Source: an uncultured Bacilli bacterium (GTDB lineage: Bacteria; Bacillota_I; Bacilli_A; RFN20; CAG-826). From it: 23,497 nt of DNA. A model generated the notes under the pieces. The model saw only the letters and a list, made by a program, of their open reading frames with translations, was not told the DNA's origin and did no database searches. Positions 14,114-22,802 of this stretch are shown one piece after another. The position numbers and the translations under genes were made by a program. Where the stretch lies: positions 1 to 23,497 of the forward strand of contig CALVMF010000009.1 in assembly GCA_944342125.1 (NCBI GenBank), read 5' to 3'. Position 1 is the stretch's first letter. Each line of letters begins with the position of its first letter.

Positions 14114-15562
14114 ATGGGAAGAAATATAGTTATAGAATCAATGCCAGATTTCGACAAGGCAAGAACGAGAGTAAATAAAATTGATACTATTAATTTTTCT
14201 TATAAGCCAAGCCAAGATTTAATTGATAGATTCAAAGGGAAAAAGGTTTTTATAAGAACTTATGGATGCCAAGCTAATATTCGTGACGAAGAAACTTTAC
14301 TTGGTCTACTCTCTTTAATTGGCATGGAAAGAAGTGAAAATCCAGAAGAAGCAAGCGTTGCGATTTTAAATACTTGCGCAGTAAGAGAAAATGCTGAAGA
14401 TAAAGTTTATGGCGAAATTGGACAATTTAAGAATTTAAAAGCAAAAAATAAAGACCTCGTTTTAATGCTTTGCGGTTGTATGGTTGAGCAAAAGCATATT
14501 GTGGAAGATGTTTTAACCAAATTTCCACATGTTGATATCTTTTTTGGAACTCATAATTTAGAAGATGTTTTAGATTTATTAGATAAATTTATTCACGACA
14601 AGAAAAAAGCTCGTCATGTTGACGTTTTATCAATGGAAGGCAACATTATTGAAAAAATGCCAGTCACAAGAATTGATAATTATAAAGCTTATGTAAATAT
14701 ATCTTATGGTTGTGATAAATTCTGTACATATTGCATTGTTCCATATACTAGAGGCAGAGAAAGAAGCCGAAATATTAACGATATTTTAGATGAGTGTAGA
14801 GTGCTCGTAAATGAAGGCTATCAAGAAATAACTTTACTCGGTCAAAATGTTGATAGCTATGGAAAAGATCTAAAAAACGGAATAACTTTTGCTAATTTGC
14901 TTGAAGAAGTTGCAAAACTTGGCATCCCACGTTTAAGATTTTTGACAAGTTATCCAAGTGATTTTCATGATGATGTAATTGAAGTCATTGCTAAATATGA
15001 CAACATTATGAAATACATTCATTTGCCTATTCAAAGCGGTAACGATGAAGTTTTAAGACGCATGGGAAGAAGATATAACAGCAAAGTTTATCTTGATTTG
15101 GTGAAAAGAATCAGAGAAAAAATTCCAAATATTGCTCTTTCAACTGATATTATTGTCGGTTTTCCAAATGAAACATACGAAGAGTTTTTAGACACAATAA
15201 AAGTAGCACGTTTAGCTGATTATACAAGTGCATTTACTTTTATTTATTCGCCTAGAAAAGGTACTCCAGCTGCTCGACTTGTTGATAACGTCACTTACGA
15301 AGAGAAAGTTAAGCGCTTTAAAGAACTTGTTTCTTCTTTGGAAGTCGATTTTAAAAAACATGCTGATGAAATGGTCGGAAAAACTTTTGAAGTCTTAGTC
15401 GATGGAGAAAGCAAAAAAGATAAAAATATGCTTTCTGGATATGCATACAATATGAAAATCATTCATTTTAAAGGTGATGAATCTTTACAAGGTAAAATCG
15501 TTAAAGTAAAAGTCACCGAATCACATGTTTATTCATTGATTGGAGAACTTGTTAATGATTGA
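14114..15562 (+). CDS. miaB: tRNA-2-methylthio-N6-dimethylallyladenosine synthase
   Basis: This 482-residue radical-SAM enzyme adds a methylthio group to i6A37 in tRNAs reading U-starting codons. The N-terminal methylthiotransferase domain has C52, C88 and C122 for one 4Fe-4S cluster. The radical-SAM cluster is C200, C204, C207 in YGCDKFCTYC. GRERSR and the LTSYPSD, HLPIQSGNDEVLRRMGR segments are MiaB-specific. A C-terminal TRAM domain ends the protein. It has the long leader typical of Firmicute MiaB. Its substrate is made by MiaA, encoded two genes downstream. Confidence 0.97.
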   Translation: MGRNIVIESMPDFDKARTRVNKIDTINFSYKPSQDLIDRFKGKKVFIRTYGCQANIRDEETLLGLLSLIGMERSENPEEASVAILNTCAVRENAEDKVYGEIGQFKNLKAKNKDLVLMLCGCMVEQKHIVEDVLTKFPHVDIFFGTHNLEDVLDLLDKFIHDKKKARHVDVLSMEGNIIEKMPVTRIDNYKAYVNISYGCDKFCTYCIVPYTRGRERSRNINDILDECRVLVNEGYQEITLLGQNVDSYGKDLKNGITFANLLEEVAKLGIPRLRFLTSYPSDFHDDVIEVIAKYDNIMKYIHLPIQSGNDEVLRRMGRRYNSKVYLDLVKRIREKIPNIALSTDIIVGFPNETYEEFLDTIKVARLADYTSAFTFIYSPRKGTPAARLVDNVTYEEKVKRFKELVSSLEVDFKKHADEMVGKTFEVLVDGESKKDKNMLSGYAYNMKIIHFKGDESLQGKIVKVKVTESHVYSLIGELVND

Positions 15563-15851
15563 TGAAAAAATTCTTTCTGACATCAACACTTTAAAAAAAG
15601 AGCTTTATAATAGCGATATCTTTAAGGAATATTTTTCTTTAAAAAACTATTTAAAAAGAGAATTATCTCCGCAAAACTTAACTATTTTTGTAATATTTAG
15701 GAATTATCTTGATTTAAATCAAAAAGAAAAACAACTTTATGCTCAAATTAAAAATAGATCAAAGGATGATCCTGTTTTATCAAACTTTTTTGCTCTTAAA
15801 GAAGAGATTGAAGATTTAAAGGATGAAGTTAATAAATTATTAAGCTTATGA
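15555..15851 (+). CDS. YlbF/YmcA family protein (probable RNase Y partner)
   Basis: This 98-residue helical protein resembles the YlbF/YmcA (RicF/RicA) family, small proteins that with YaaT steer RNase Y in Bacillus. It is almost entirely helical, with a central LDLNQKEKQLYAQIKNRSKDDPVLSNFF segment and a C-terminal helix of alternating charge. ATG 15555 is chosen because GGAG lies 10 nt upstream; it overlaps the end of miaB by 8 bp. In Bacillus ymcA also follows miaB, which is the main reason for favouring YmcA. It overlaps the miaA start (ATGA). Sequence similarity alone would not be decisive for so short a protein. Confidence 0.7.
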   Translation: MIDEKILSDINTLKKELYNSDIFKEYFSLKNYLKRELSPQNLTIFVIFRNYLDLNQKEKQLYAQIKNRSKDDPVLSNFFALKEEIEDLKDEVNKLLSL

Positions 15852-16693
15852 TTTATGCGATTTTAGGTCCTACATGTAGCGGTAAAAGTGATTTAGCCGA
15901 GAAATTAAGTCTTAAATATAATGCTCCCATTATAAATTTTGATGCATTTCAAGTTTATAAAGAGCTTAATAAAGGGACAGCCAAACCAAGTAAAGAAGAA
16001 CTTAATAGTGGCAGATATTTTTTATATGATTATGTTTCAATCGAAGAAGATTTTAATGTTAGTCGCTACCAAAATGAAGCTCGTAAACTTATAGAAAGTT
16101 TCAAAGATAAGGATATAGTGATGGTTGGCGGAACGGGACTATATTTAAAAGCAACTTTATTCAATTATAACTTTGAAAAAGAAGATCCGATGCGAAAAGA
16201 CTATTTAAGCGAAAAAAGTAATGAAGAGCTTTATAACGAACTTTTAAAAATCGACGAAAACGATGCTAAAAAAATTGGTATGAATAACCGTAAAAGACTT
16301 GTTAGAGCTTTATACATTTTTAATACTCACAAAAAAAGCAAAACTGAGCTTAATCAAAATGGTAAAGATACACTTCTTTATAAAGATGTAAAATTTATTG
16401 GAATTCATATCGAACGCAACTTTTTATACGAAAGAATTGATAAAAGAGTTGATCAAATGTTTGAAAATGGTCTTGTTGAAGAAGCTAAAGAGCTATTTTC
16501 TCGATATGATGCATCTTTAAAAGCTTTACAAGCTATCGGTTATAAAGAATTTTTGCTTTCTCAAGATGATGAAGAAGTTAAAAAAATGATTAAAAACAAC
16601 ACACATCATTACGCAAAAAGACAATTAACCTTTTTTAAACATCAATTTAAGGATGTTGAATGGATAGACTTTAATGAAATTAGAAAGATTTGA
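15848..16693 (+). CDS. miaA: tRNA dimethylallyltransferase
   Basis: This 281-residue enzyme transfers a dimethylallyl group to A37 of tRNAs, the first step completed by MiaB. The P-loop GPTCSGKS is at residues 7-14. DAFQVYKELNKGTAKP (around residues 32-47) matches the substrate-binding DSMQVYR region, with Phe in place of Met. GGTGLYLKA and the C-terminal YAKRQLTFFK are family signatures. The protein is slightly shorter than the usual 300-315. It is coupled to the upstream YmcA-like gene by an ATGA overlap and overlaps tcdA by 20 bp. Confidence 0.95.
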   Translation: MIYAILGPTCSGKSDLAEKLSLKYNAPIINFDAFQVYKELNKGTAKPSKEELNSGRYFLYDYVSIEEDFNVSRYQNEARKLIESFKDKDIVMVGGTGLYLKATLFNYNFEKEDPMRKDYLSEKSNEELYNELLKIDENDAKKIGMNNRKRLVRALYIFNTHKKSKTELNQNGKDTLLYKDVKFIGIHIERNFLYERIDKRVDQMFENGLVEEAKELFSRYDASLKALQAIGYKEFLLSQDDEEVKKMIKNNTHHYAKRQLTFFKHQFKDVEWIDFNEIRKI

Positions 16694-17363
16694 TGATAGA
16701 AGTAAACTTTTACTTGGCGACGATTTTGATTTAATCAAAAATTTTAAGATTGCTGTTATTGGAATTGGTGGAGTAGGGTCAATTGTCCCAATATCTTTAG
16801 TTAGAAGTGGGGTTAAAAATATATTGATTGTTGATGGAGATAAAGTTGATGAAACAAATTTAAATCGACAAATCGCTTATGATTTTAATGATTTAAATCT
16901 TTTTAAAGTCGATGCTCTTAAAAATAAGCTATTAAATATTAGAGATGACATTAATATTTCAACAATCGCTAGAAGAATCGATGATTCTTTCAACCTATCG
17001 ATATTAAAAGACTATGATTTTGTAATCGATTGTATAGATGATGTAAAAGCTAAAATTTTACTAGCTAAATTCACTAGTGAAAACAATATACCTTTTATTT
17101 CTTCTATGGGGACAGGGAACCGTTTAGATACCACTAAGATTATTGTAACGACATTAAATAAAACAAGTGGCGATCCTTTAGCAAGAAAACTACGCTATGA
17201 ACTTAAAAAAGAAGGTGTTAATCTATCAAAAATAAATGTTGTGTTTTCCTTAGAAGAACCTATTATTAAGGGAAAGGTTATATCATCAATGATTTTTGTG
17301 CCTAATACGGTTGGGCTTACTATAGCGTCTTTTGTTATAAAAAGTTTACTTGGGAGGTCTTAA
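16674..17363 (+). CDS. tcdA: tRNA threonylcarbamoyladenosine dehydratase (TcdA/YgdL family)
   Basis: This 229-residue E1-like protein fits TcdA, which cyclises t6A37 of tRNA to ct6A using ATP. The nucleotide-binding GIGGVGS is at residues 30-36, D54 follows, and NLNRQI (62-67) is the conserved Arg segment. DCIDDVKAK, then SSMGTGNRLDTTKI and KTSGDPLARKLRYELKK, are specific to TcdA within the ThiF/MoeB superfamily. FVPNTVGLTIASFVIKSLLG ends the protein. It starts inside miaA (20-bp overlap), so this run holds three genes for tRNA position-37 modification: miaB, miaA and tcdA. Its end contains the fhs ribosome binding site. Confidence 0.88.
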   Translation: MKLERFDDRSKLLLGDDFDLIKNFKIAVIGIGGVGSIVPISLVRSGVKNILIVDGDKVDETNLNRQIAYDFNDLNLFKVDALKNKLLNIRDDINISTIARRIDDSFNLSILKDYDFVIDCIDDVKAKILLAKFTSENNIPFISSMGTGNRLDTTKIIVTTLNKTSGDPLARKLRYELKKEGVNLSKINVVFSLEEPIIKGKVISSMIFVPNTVGLTIASFVIKSLLGRS

Positions 17364-17364
17364 G

Positions 17365-18984
17365 ATGAGATTAGAGAATATTGGTAAAGTTGCAAAAAAA
17401 TTTGGGATTTGCGAAGAATTTTTAGAATATTATGGAAAATATAAGGCTAAAGTAGACTTCGATAAACTATATGCAAATTTAAAAAACGAAAAAGACGGTA
17501 AGCTAGTTTTAGTCACAGCTATAACTCCAACTAAAGCAGGAGAAGGAAAAACCACAACGACAATCGCTTTAATCGATGGACTTGCTAAAATTCAACAAAA
17601 AGCAATCGGCTGTCTTCGTGAACCTAGTTTAGGTCCAGTATTTGGCTTAAAAGGCGGAGCAACTGGCGGAGGAAAGGTAACTATTGAGCCTCAAGAAGAT
17701 ATAAATCTACATTTTACTGGAGATATGCATGCTCTTACTAGTTCGATAAATCTAATTAGTGCGATTATTGATAATCATATTTATCAAGGCAATGAATTAA
17801 AAATTGATCCAAATAAAATTGTTTGGAAGAGATCATTAGATATGAATGACCGAGAACTCAGAACTATTCAGATTGGTCTAGGAAGTGATAAAAACGGCAT
17901 CGTTCGTGAGGATCATTTTCAAATTACGGTGGCAAGCGAAATGATGGCAATAATGTGCCTAGCAAAAAGTGAAGATGATTTTATTGAAAGAGTTAAAAAT
18001 ATTATTGTTGCCTATACTTTTGATGATAAACCTGTCTATCTTAAAGACTTAAGTATATCTAAAGCAATCGATAAATTGATGCGAGAAGCTTTAAAACCTA
18101 ACATCGTACAAACTCAAGAGCATAATTTGGTTTTTGTTCATGGAGGACCTTTTGCTAATATTGCCCATGGTTGCTCAAGTTTAATGGCTACTAAACTTGC
18201 TTTAAAATTAGCTCCAGTTGTTGTTACAGAAGCTGGATTTGGTTCTGATCTTGGGGCTGAAAAGTTTTTTGATATAAAATCGAGAATTGGGAATTTAAAT
18301 CCTAATTGTGTCGTTCTTGTCGCAACTATTAGAGCTTTAAAATTACATGGTGGAGTAAATTTTGAAGATTTAGAAAAAGAAAATATTGAAGCTTTAGAGA
18401 TTGGATTTAAAAATTTAGAGCAACATTATCAAAATATGCGTAAATATAACGTTCCAGTTGTAGTTGCGATAAATCATTTTAAACAAGATAGCGATAATGA
18501 AGTCAAAAAGCTCATCGAACTTTTGAACAAGAACTATTATCCATACGCATTTTTGGATGGTTTTTTAAAGGGTGGAGAAGGAAGTAGAGAACTGGCCAAT
18601 AAAGTTATGGAAATTCTAGATACTAAAAAGAGCGATTTTTCACCTTTATATTCTTTAAATCTATCTATTGAAGAGAAAATAGAAAAGATTGCTAAAGAGA
18701 TTTACCGAGCTGATGGCATCGAAATAAGTGAAGTTGCTAAAGCAAAAATTGAGCAATATAGACTTTTAGGAAAGGAAAATCTCCCAATTTGCATAGCAAA
18801 AACACAATCTAGTTTTTCTGATGATGCAAAATTATTAAATGCGCCAAGAAACTTTACTTTACATGTAAAAGATGTTTCTTTATCAAATGGGGCAGGTTTT
18901 ATAGTTGTTTATACAGGTAATATTTTAACTATGCCAGGTCTTCCAAAAATCCCAGCTGCCGTTAAGATGGAGAGCGAATTATAG
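17365..18984 (+). CDS. fhs: Formate--tetrahydrofolate ligase
   Basis: This 539-residue enzyme makes 10-formyl-tetrahydrofolate from formate, ATP and THF, feeding purine and initiator-tRNA formylation. The P-loop TPTKAGEGKTT is at residues 54-64. CLREPSLGPVFGLKGGATGGG, LTSSINLISA, and FVHGGPFANIAHGCSS are signatures of the family, in order. I choose ATG 17365, with GGGAGG (17352-17357) 7 nt upstream; the frame opens at a TTG at 17350. The length is near normal (about 555). It ends in the complementary strand of the ABC exporter gene: the two overlap by 6 bp, with no terminator seen. Confidence 0.95.
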   Translation: MRLENIGKVAKKFGICEEFLEYYGKYKAKVDFDKLYANLKNEKDGKLVLVTAITPTKAGEGKTTTTIALIDGLAKIQQKAIGCLREPSLGPVFGLKGGATGGGKVTIEPQEDINLHFTGDMHALTSSINLISAIIDNHIYQGNELKIDPNKIVWKRSLDMNDRELRTIQIGLGSDKNGIVREDHFQITVASEMMAIMCLAKSEDDFIERVKNIIVAYTFDDKPVYLKDLSISKAIDKLMREALKPNIVQTQEHNLVFVHGGPFANIAHGCSSLMATKLALKLAPVVVTEAGFGSDLGAEKFFDIKSRIGNLNPNCVVLVATIRALKLHGGVNFEDLEKENIEALEIGFKNLEQHYQNMRKYNVPVVVAINHFKQDSDNEVKKLIELLNKNYYPYAFLDGFLKGGEGSRELANKVMEILDTKKSDFSPLYSLNLSIEEKIEKIAKEIYRADGIEISEVAKAKIEQYRLLGKENLPICIAKTQSSFSDDAKLLNAPRNFTLHVKDVSLSNGAGFIVVYTGNILTMPGLPKIPAAVKMESEL

Positions 18985-20916
18985 ATTTACTTTTTTATCT
19001 TTAATTTGCTTATTGTAAGTTTTTATTTGTTCTTCTAAGTTCAAATCTTTAAATTGATTCATATAAAGTTGATAGTAATAGCCTTTTAATTCCATTAATT
19101 CTTTATGGTTACCATCTTCGATGACAACTCCATCTTTCATAACTAAAATTCTATCGCAATCAACAATTGTGGATAAACGGTGAGCAATCATTATGCTTGT
19201 ACGACCTTTTAATACTTTAGCTATTGCAACTTGGATTACATGCTCGGTTTCGGTATCAATAGAAGAAGTTGCTTCATCTAAAATTAATATTTTTGGATCT
19301 CTGATAATTGCTCTAGCAAAAGAAATCAATTGCTTTTGGCCTTGAGAAAGTTCATTACCTGCATCTTTTAAATAAGTGTTGTATCCATTTGGAAGAGTTA
19401 GAATAAAATCATGCAAATCAACAACTTTTGCAGCGTTAATTACCTCTTCATCGGTAGCATTTAACTTTCCATACTTTATATTATCTTTAATTGTACCTTT
19501 AAAAATGAAAGGTGTTTGTTGGACATAGCCAATGTTACTTCTAAGCCATCCAACAGAGCGATCTTTATAGTTTATATCATCAATTCTGATTTCACCTTTT
19601 GTTGGTTCATAGAATCTACAAAGTAGGTTGACAGTGGTGGATTTTCCACTTCCTGTTTCTCCTACAATTGCTAAACTTGTACCAGCTTCAATTTCTAAAT
19701 TGAGGTCGTGTAAAACTTCGAGATCTTTTTTATAAGAAAACGAGACATGGTCAAAATTGATTTTACCTTTTATTTGTTCAAAATTAGCCGTTTTATTGTT
19801 AAATAAATCGCCATATTTTTCAATAACTTCAGGTTTATCGACAAGTTCAGGCTTTGTGTCTATGAGCATAAAAAGCTTTTCAACATTAGCTTGAGTTGAG
19901 ATAAGTTCAGCAAAAATTTCAGCAAATTGAGATATTGGGTTAAAAATACTACCAACAAAGCCAAGGAATAAAACCATCATTGCAATAGTGCTAGTTGTGC
20001 CATCGTCGATATCAAGGAGTGGGAAAACTACAATAATAATTGCGGTTGTTATCGCACTTAAAATATTAATTGATGGATTAAAGAACGCATTAACTTTTCC
20101 AGTTTTAAATCTTTTATTACAAACATCGCTGGCAATATCATCGCATTCTTTATAAATTGTTTCTTCAATCGCTAAAGATTTTATGGTTTTATTACCATTT
20201 ATCGATTCAGCTAACCATCTAACAAATTCACTATAAGCACTACGAGCAATACGGGACAATTTCAAAATCCATCTTTGGAAGATAAAAACGATGATATAAA
20301 TAATAGGTGTAGTTGCAAGTATTATTAAAGAAAGGAGCCATGAATAGCTGAACATGGTAATTAAAGTGAAGACAAGTTCAATAAAAATCCAAAAAACTCT
20401 TAAAACAGAGTTAGATAAAACATCTCCGATATTTGCTGCATCATTTTGAAGTCTAGCGATGAGCCATCCACTTGGTGTTCTATCAAAATATGAAAAACTG
20501 AGCTCTTGTATTCTTTTGAAAGCATCGCGTCTTAATGATGTCATGATTAACATTTCAAAGTAGTTCATTGTTAAGAAAGTAATAAAAACAGAGATACTTC
20601 TTAAAATAATCATGATGATATAGAAGATGATGTAAGACAAAAAGTTAATTGAAAATCCAATCCCAAGTATTTTTACATTAAAAATTACTTGAAAAATATC
20701 GGTATAACCAGCAAGTTGACCGCTATCAAAGGCACTTATTAAGCTAGCGTTCATCGAAGGAATAAAACTTGCATCATAAAAAGATGTAAACATCATTGCG
20801 ATGCACAAAAGTACAAGTAGTGGCCATTTACATAAAATATATTTAAATGTTTTAGCCCATACTCTCATCGAAAACTTGCTATCTATTTCTTCTTCTTTAA
20901 ATGCTGATGTTGCCAT
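18979..20916 (-). CDS. Heterodimeric ABC exporter, subunit with canonical catalytic Glu
   Basis: This 645-residue protein is a half-transporter with an N-terminal six-helix membrane domain (about residues 28-340) and a C-terminal ATPase. Walker A GETGSGKST is at 419-427, the Q-loop is in YVQQTPF, and the signature is LSQGQ (523-527), deviating from LSGGQ. Walker B ILILDE ends in the catalytic E548, and the switch His is in IAHRLST. It starts 2 nt after the partner gene ends. The deviating signature paired with the partner's deviating Walker B is what heterodimeric exporters such as LmrCD, BmrCD and TM287/288 show. The substrate is unknown: drugs, lipids or peptides. Confidence 0.92.
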   Translation of the reverse strand: MATSAFKEEEIDSKFSMRVWAKTFKYILCKWPLLVLLCIAMMFTSFYDASFIPSMNASLISAFDSGQLAGYTDIFQVIFNVKILGIGFSINFLSYIIFYIIMIILRSISVFITFLTMNYFEMLIMTSLRRDAFKRIQELSFSYFDRTPSGWLIARLQNDAANIGDVLSNSVLRVFWIFIELVFTLITMFSYSWLLSLIILATTPIIYIIVFIFQRWILKLSRIARSAYSEFVRWLAESINGNKTIKSLAIEETIYKECDDIASDVCNKRFKTGKVNAFFNPSINILSAITTAIIIVVFPLLDIDDGTTSTIAMMVLFLGFVGSIFNPISQFAEIFAELISTQANVEKLFMLIDTKPELVDKPEVIEKYGDLFNNKTANFEQIKGKINFDHVSFSYKKDLEVLHDLNLEIEAGTSLAIVGETGSGKSTTVNLLCRFYEPTKGEIRIDDINYKDRSVGWLRSNIGYVQQTPFIFKGTIKDNIKYGKLNATDEEVINAAKVVDLHDFILTLPNGYNTYLKDAGNELSQGQKQLISFARAIIRDPKILILDEATSSIDTETEHVIQVAIAKVLKGRTSIMIAHRLSTIVDCDRILVMKDGVVIEDGNHKELMELKGYYYQLYMNQFKDLNLEEQIKTYNKQIKDKKVNL

Positions 20917-20918
20917 AA

Positions 20919-22745
20919 TTAACCCATCTTAGTTTGAATTTCGTAAATTCTTTTATATAAACCTTCTTTTTTGATTAATTCTTCGTGTTTACCCATTTCG
21001 GAAATTTTTCCATTTTCAAGCACTAAAATTAAATCGGCATCCTTAGCTGTTGCAATACGATGAGTGATGATGAAAGTAGTGCTTCTATCCGCTTTTTCTT
21101 TTAAAGCTTTACGAATATTGTAGTCAGTTTCGGTATCTAAGGCCGAAAGAGAATCATCAAATATAAAAACAGGAGCATGACTTAATAAAGTTCTAGCGAT
21201 TGCAACTCTTTGCTTTTGTCCGCCACTAAGAGTTGTACCTTTTTCTCCGACAGGAGTGTTGTATCCATTAGGAAATTGTAAGATGTTAGAATGAATTTGA
21301 CTTATTGAAGTGGCTAAAAATATTTCCTTTTCATCGGCGTTTTGCCTTGCGATTTTAATATTATCTTTAATTGACTTAGAGAAAAGGAATGGATCTTGTA
21401 AAACGATAGAGACATTTTTACGAAGATATGATTTTTTGATATCTTTTAACTCGACTCCATCAACATAAATATGCCCGCTTGTATAGTCATAAAGTCTAGT
21501 AAGTAAATAAGCTAAAGTTGATTTTCCTGATCCAGTTTTACCCATTATTGCGACTGTTTGACCCTCTTTTACTTCAAAAGAGACGTTATCAATCGCTGCT
21601 TGATTAGAGTCGCAAAAGAAAAATGAAACATTTTCAAACTTAATATTTCCATGAATTGGAGGAGTGAGTCCGCTTTCGGTGTCTTCAAGTGGTTCATCTA
21701 AAATTAAATATATTCTATCTAAACTTGCTTTTGCTCTAGCAAGGTTAGATAAAACTGTTGCAACATCTCTTACAGGCCAAACCATGAGGTTAACAAAAGT
21801 GAAGCTAACAAATAAAGTTCCTACAGAAATATAGCCATCGAAACATAAAACAAAACCAAAAATTGTTGTAAGAGCTATTTGGCTGAAGACAAATATATCG
21901 CTACTTGCAAAAAAGAAAGCTGATAATTTACGCCAATGAAGATATTTTTCTCTAAAATCTTCTATATAATGCTCAAAATCGTTAATTTCGTAGGTTTCAT
22001 TATTAAAAGCTTTTACAAGTCTGATACTCGCTAAGTTTTCTTCGATTTTGTCAGTCATATTTCCCTCGCTATCGTCAGTTTTACGATATCTTCTTCTAAC
22101 TTCTTTAATGATGAAGAAAGAATAAATGAACATAAATGGAAGAATGCAGATGCTTATTAAGGCAATCATGTAATTAGTAATGGCTAAAAAGACAAAACTT
22201 AATAAAACAATGAAAAAAGTATAAGCAATTAAAGTTAAATCAGGACCAGCAAAGCGCCTTAAAATATCTTCATCTCTGGTACAAGTTTGAATGATATCGC
22301 CATTTTTCATACCTTTAATTTTTGAATATGGTAAACGTTCGATATGTGAAAAGAGAAGAAGTTGAAGATTTTTGGACATCTTGTTCATAAAATAGCTTCT
22401 CATGATAAGTCTAATAACGATGTTAATGCCTGCGATAAGAGCAAAACCAACAATTAGGATTGCAAACATCCAAAGATTAGAGCTCAAAAATTCAATTCCG
22501 CCAAAAATATTAACAAAAAATACTGTTAAGATATTTGCATCATTTCCTAAAGCTGATATATCGTGAATTGTTGATCCAATTCCTCCGATATTTTCTTGAG
22601 CTTGTAAGACATCGATTAAAATCTTATTCAAGTAAGAAGAAGTAATTGTGAAAAAAACTGATAAAAATAAAAGGAAGAAATAGAAAAAATACAGGAACTT
22701 ACAATCCTTTATCATTATCATCAAAATCTTCCAAAATCTTTTCAT
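20919..22745 (-). CDS. Heterodimeric ABC exporter, subunit with degenerate ATP site
   Basis: This 608-residue half-transporter has a membrane domain with six predicted helices (about 16-340) and an ATPase domain. Walker A GKTGSGKST is at 402-410, Q450 is in VLQDPF, and the signature LSGGQ (506-510) is canonical. Walker B reads VFIFDD (526-531), so D531 replaces the catalytic Glu, and the switch His is in ITHRIAT. Its own ATP site, completed by the partner's LSQGQ, is therefore probably non-hydrolytic. A 40-45 residue extracellular loop after the first helix is notable. The ATG has no ribosome binding site; a promoter places the predicted transcript start at about the ATG. Confidence 0.92.
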   Translation of the reverse strand: MKRFWKILMIMIKDCKFLYFFYFFLLFLSVFFTITSSYLNKILIDVLQAQENIGGIGSTIHDISALGNDANILTVFFVNIFGGIEFLSSNLWMFAILIVGFALIAGINIVIRLIMRSYFMNKMSKNLQLLLFSHIERLPYSKIKGMKNGDIIQTCTRDEDILRRFAGPDLTLIAYTFFIVLLSFVFLAITNYMIALISICILPFMFIYSFFIIKEVRRRYRKTDDSEGNMTDKIEENLASIRLVKAFNNETYEINDFEHYIEDFREKYLHWRKLSAFFFASSDIFVFSQIALTTIFGFVLCFDGYISVGTLFVSFTFVNLMVWPVRDVATVLSNLARAKASLDRIYLILDEPLEDTESGLTPPIHGNIKFENVSFFFCDSNQAAIDNVSFEVKEGQTVAIMGKTGSGKSTLAYLLTRLYDYTSGHIYVDGVELKDIKKSYLRKNVSIVLQDPFLFSKSIKDNIKIARQNADEKEIFLATSISQIHSNILQFPNGYNTPVGEKGTTLSGGQKQRVAIARTLLSHAPVFIFDDSLSALDTETDYNIRKALKEKADRSTTFIITHRIATAKDADLILVLENGKISEMGKHEELIKKEGLYKRIYEIQTKMG

Positions 22746-22752
22746 GTGGACT

Positions 22753-22780
22753 ATGATACTCTTTCTATTTTTTAATTCAA
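22753..22780 (-). promoter_or_regulatory. Promoter of the ABC exporter operon, leaderless
   Basis: On the minus strand, TTGAAT (plus coordinates 22775-22780), a 16-bp spacer and TATCAT (22753-22758) form a good promoter. The -10 ends 7 nt before the ATG at 22745, so the mRNA would start at or near the A of the start codon. No Shine-Dalgarno is present. Confidence 0.6.
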
Positions 22781-22796
22781 TATAGTTTGGTAAAAT
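22768..22796 (+). promoter_or_regulatory. Promoter of the flippase-like gene, leaderless
   Basis: TG-G-TAAAAT is an extended -10 (22788-22796), with a poor T-rich -35 at 22768-22773. Only 6 nt separate the -10 from the ATG at 22803, so the mRNA is probably leaderless. It overlaps the divergent exporter promoter on the other strand. Confidence 0.5.
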
Positions 22797-22802
22797 ACTA
22801 GC

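Noticed and set aside
17158..17200. Loss of a Cys in the tcdA DPLAR region
   Set aside because: As I recall, E. coli TcdA also has Asp-Pro-Leu-Ala here without Cys, so this is normal variation.
2246..17363. Mycoplasma genetic code (TGA as Trp)
   Set aside because: TGA ends several genes at the expected lengths, and Trp residues are encoded by TGG.
17350..17364. fhs start at TTG
   Set aside because: The GGGAGG at 17352-17357 is the ribosome binding site for the ATG at 17365.
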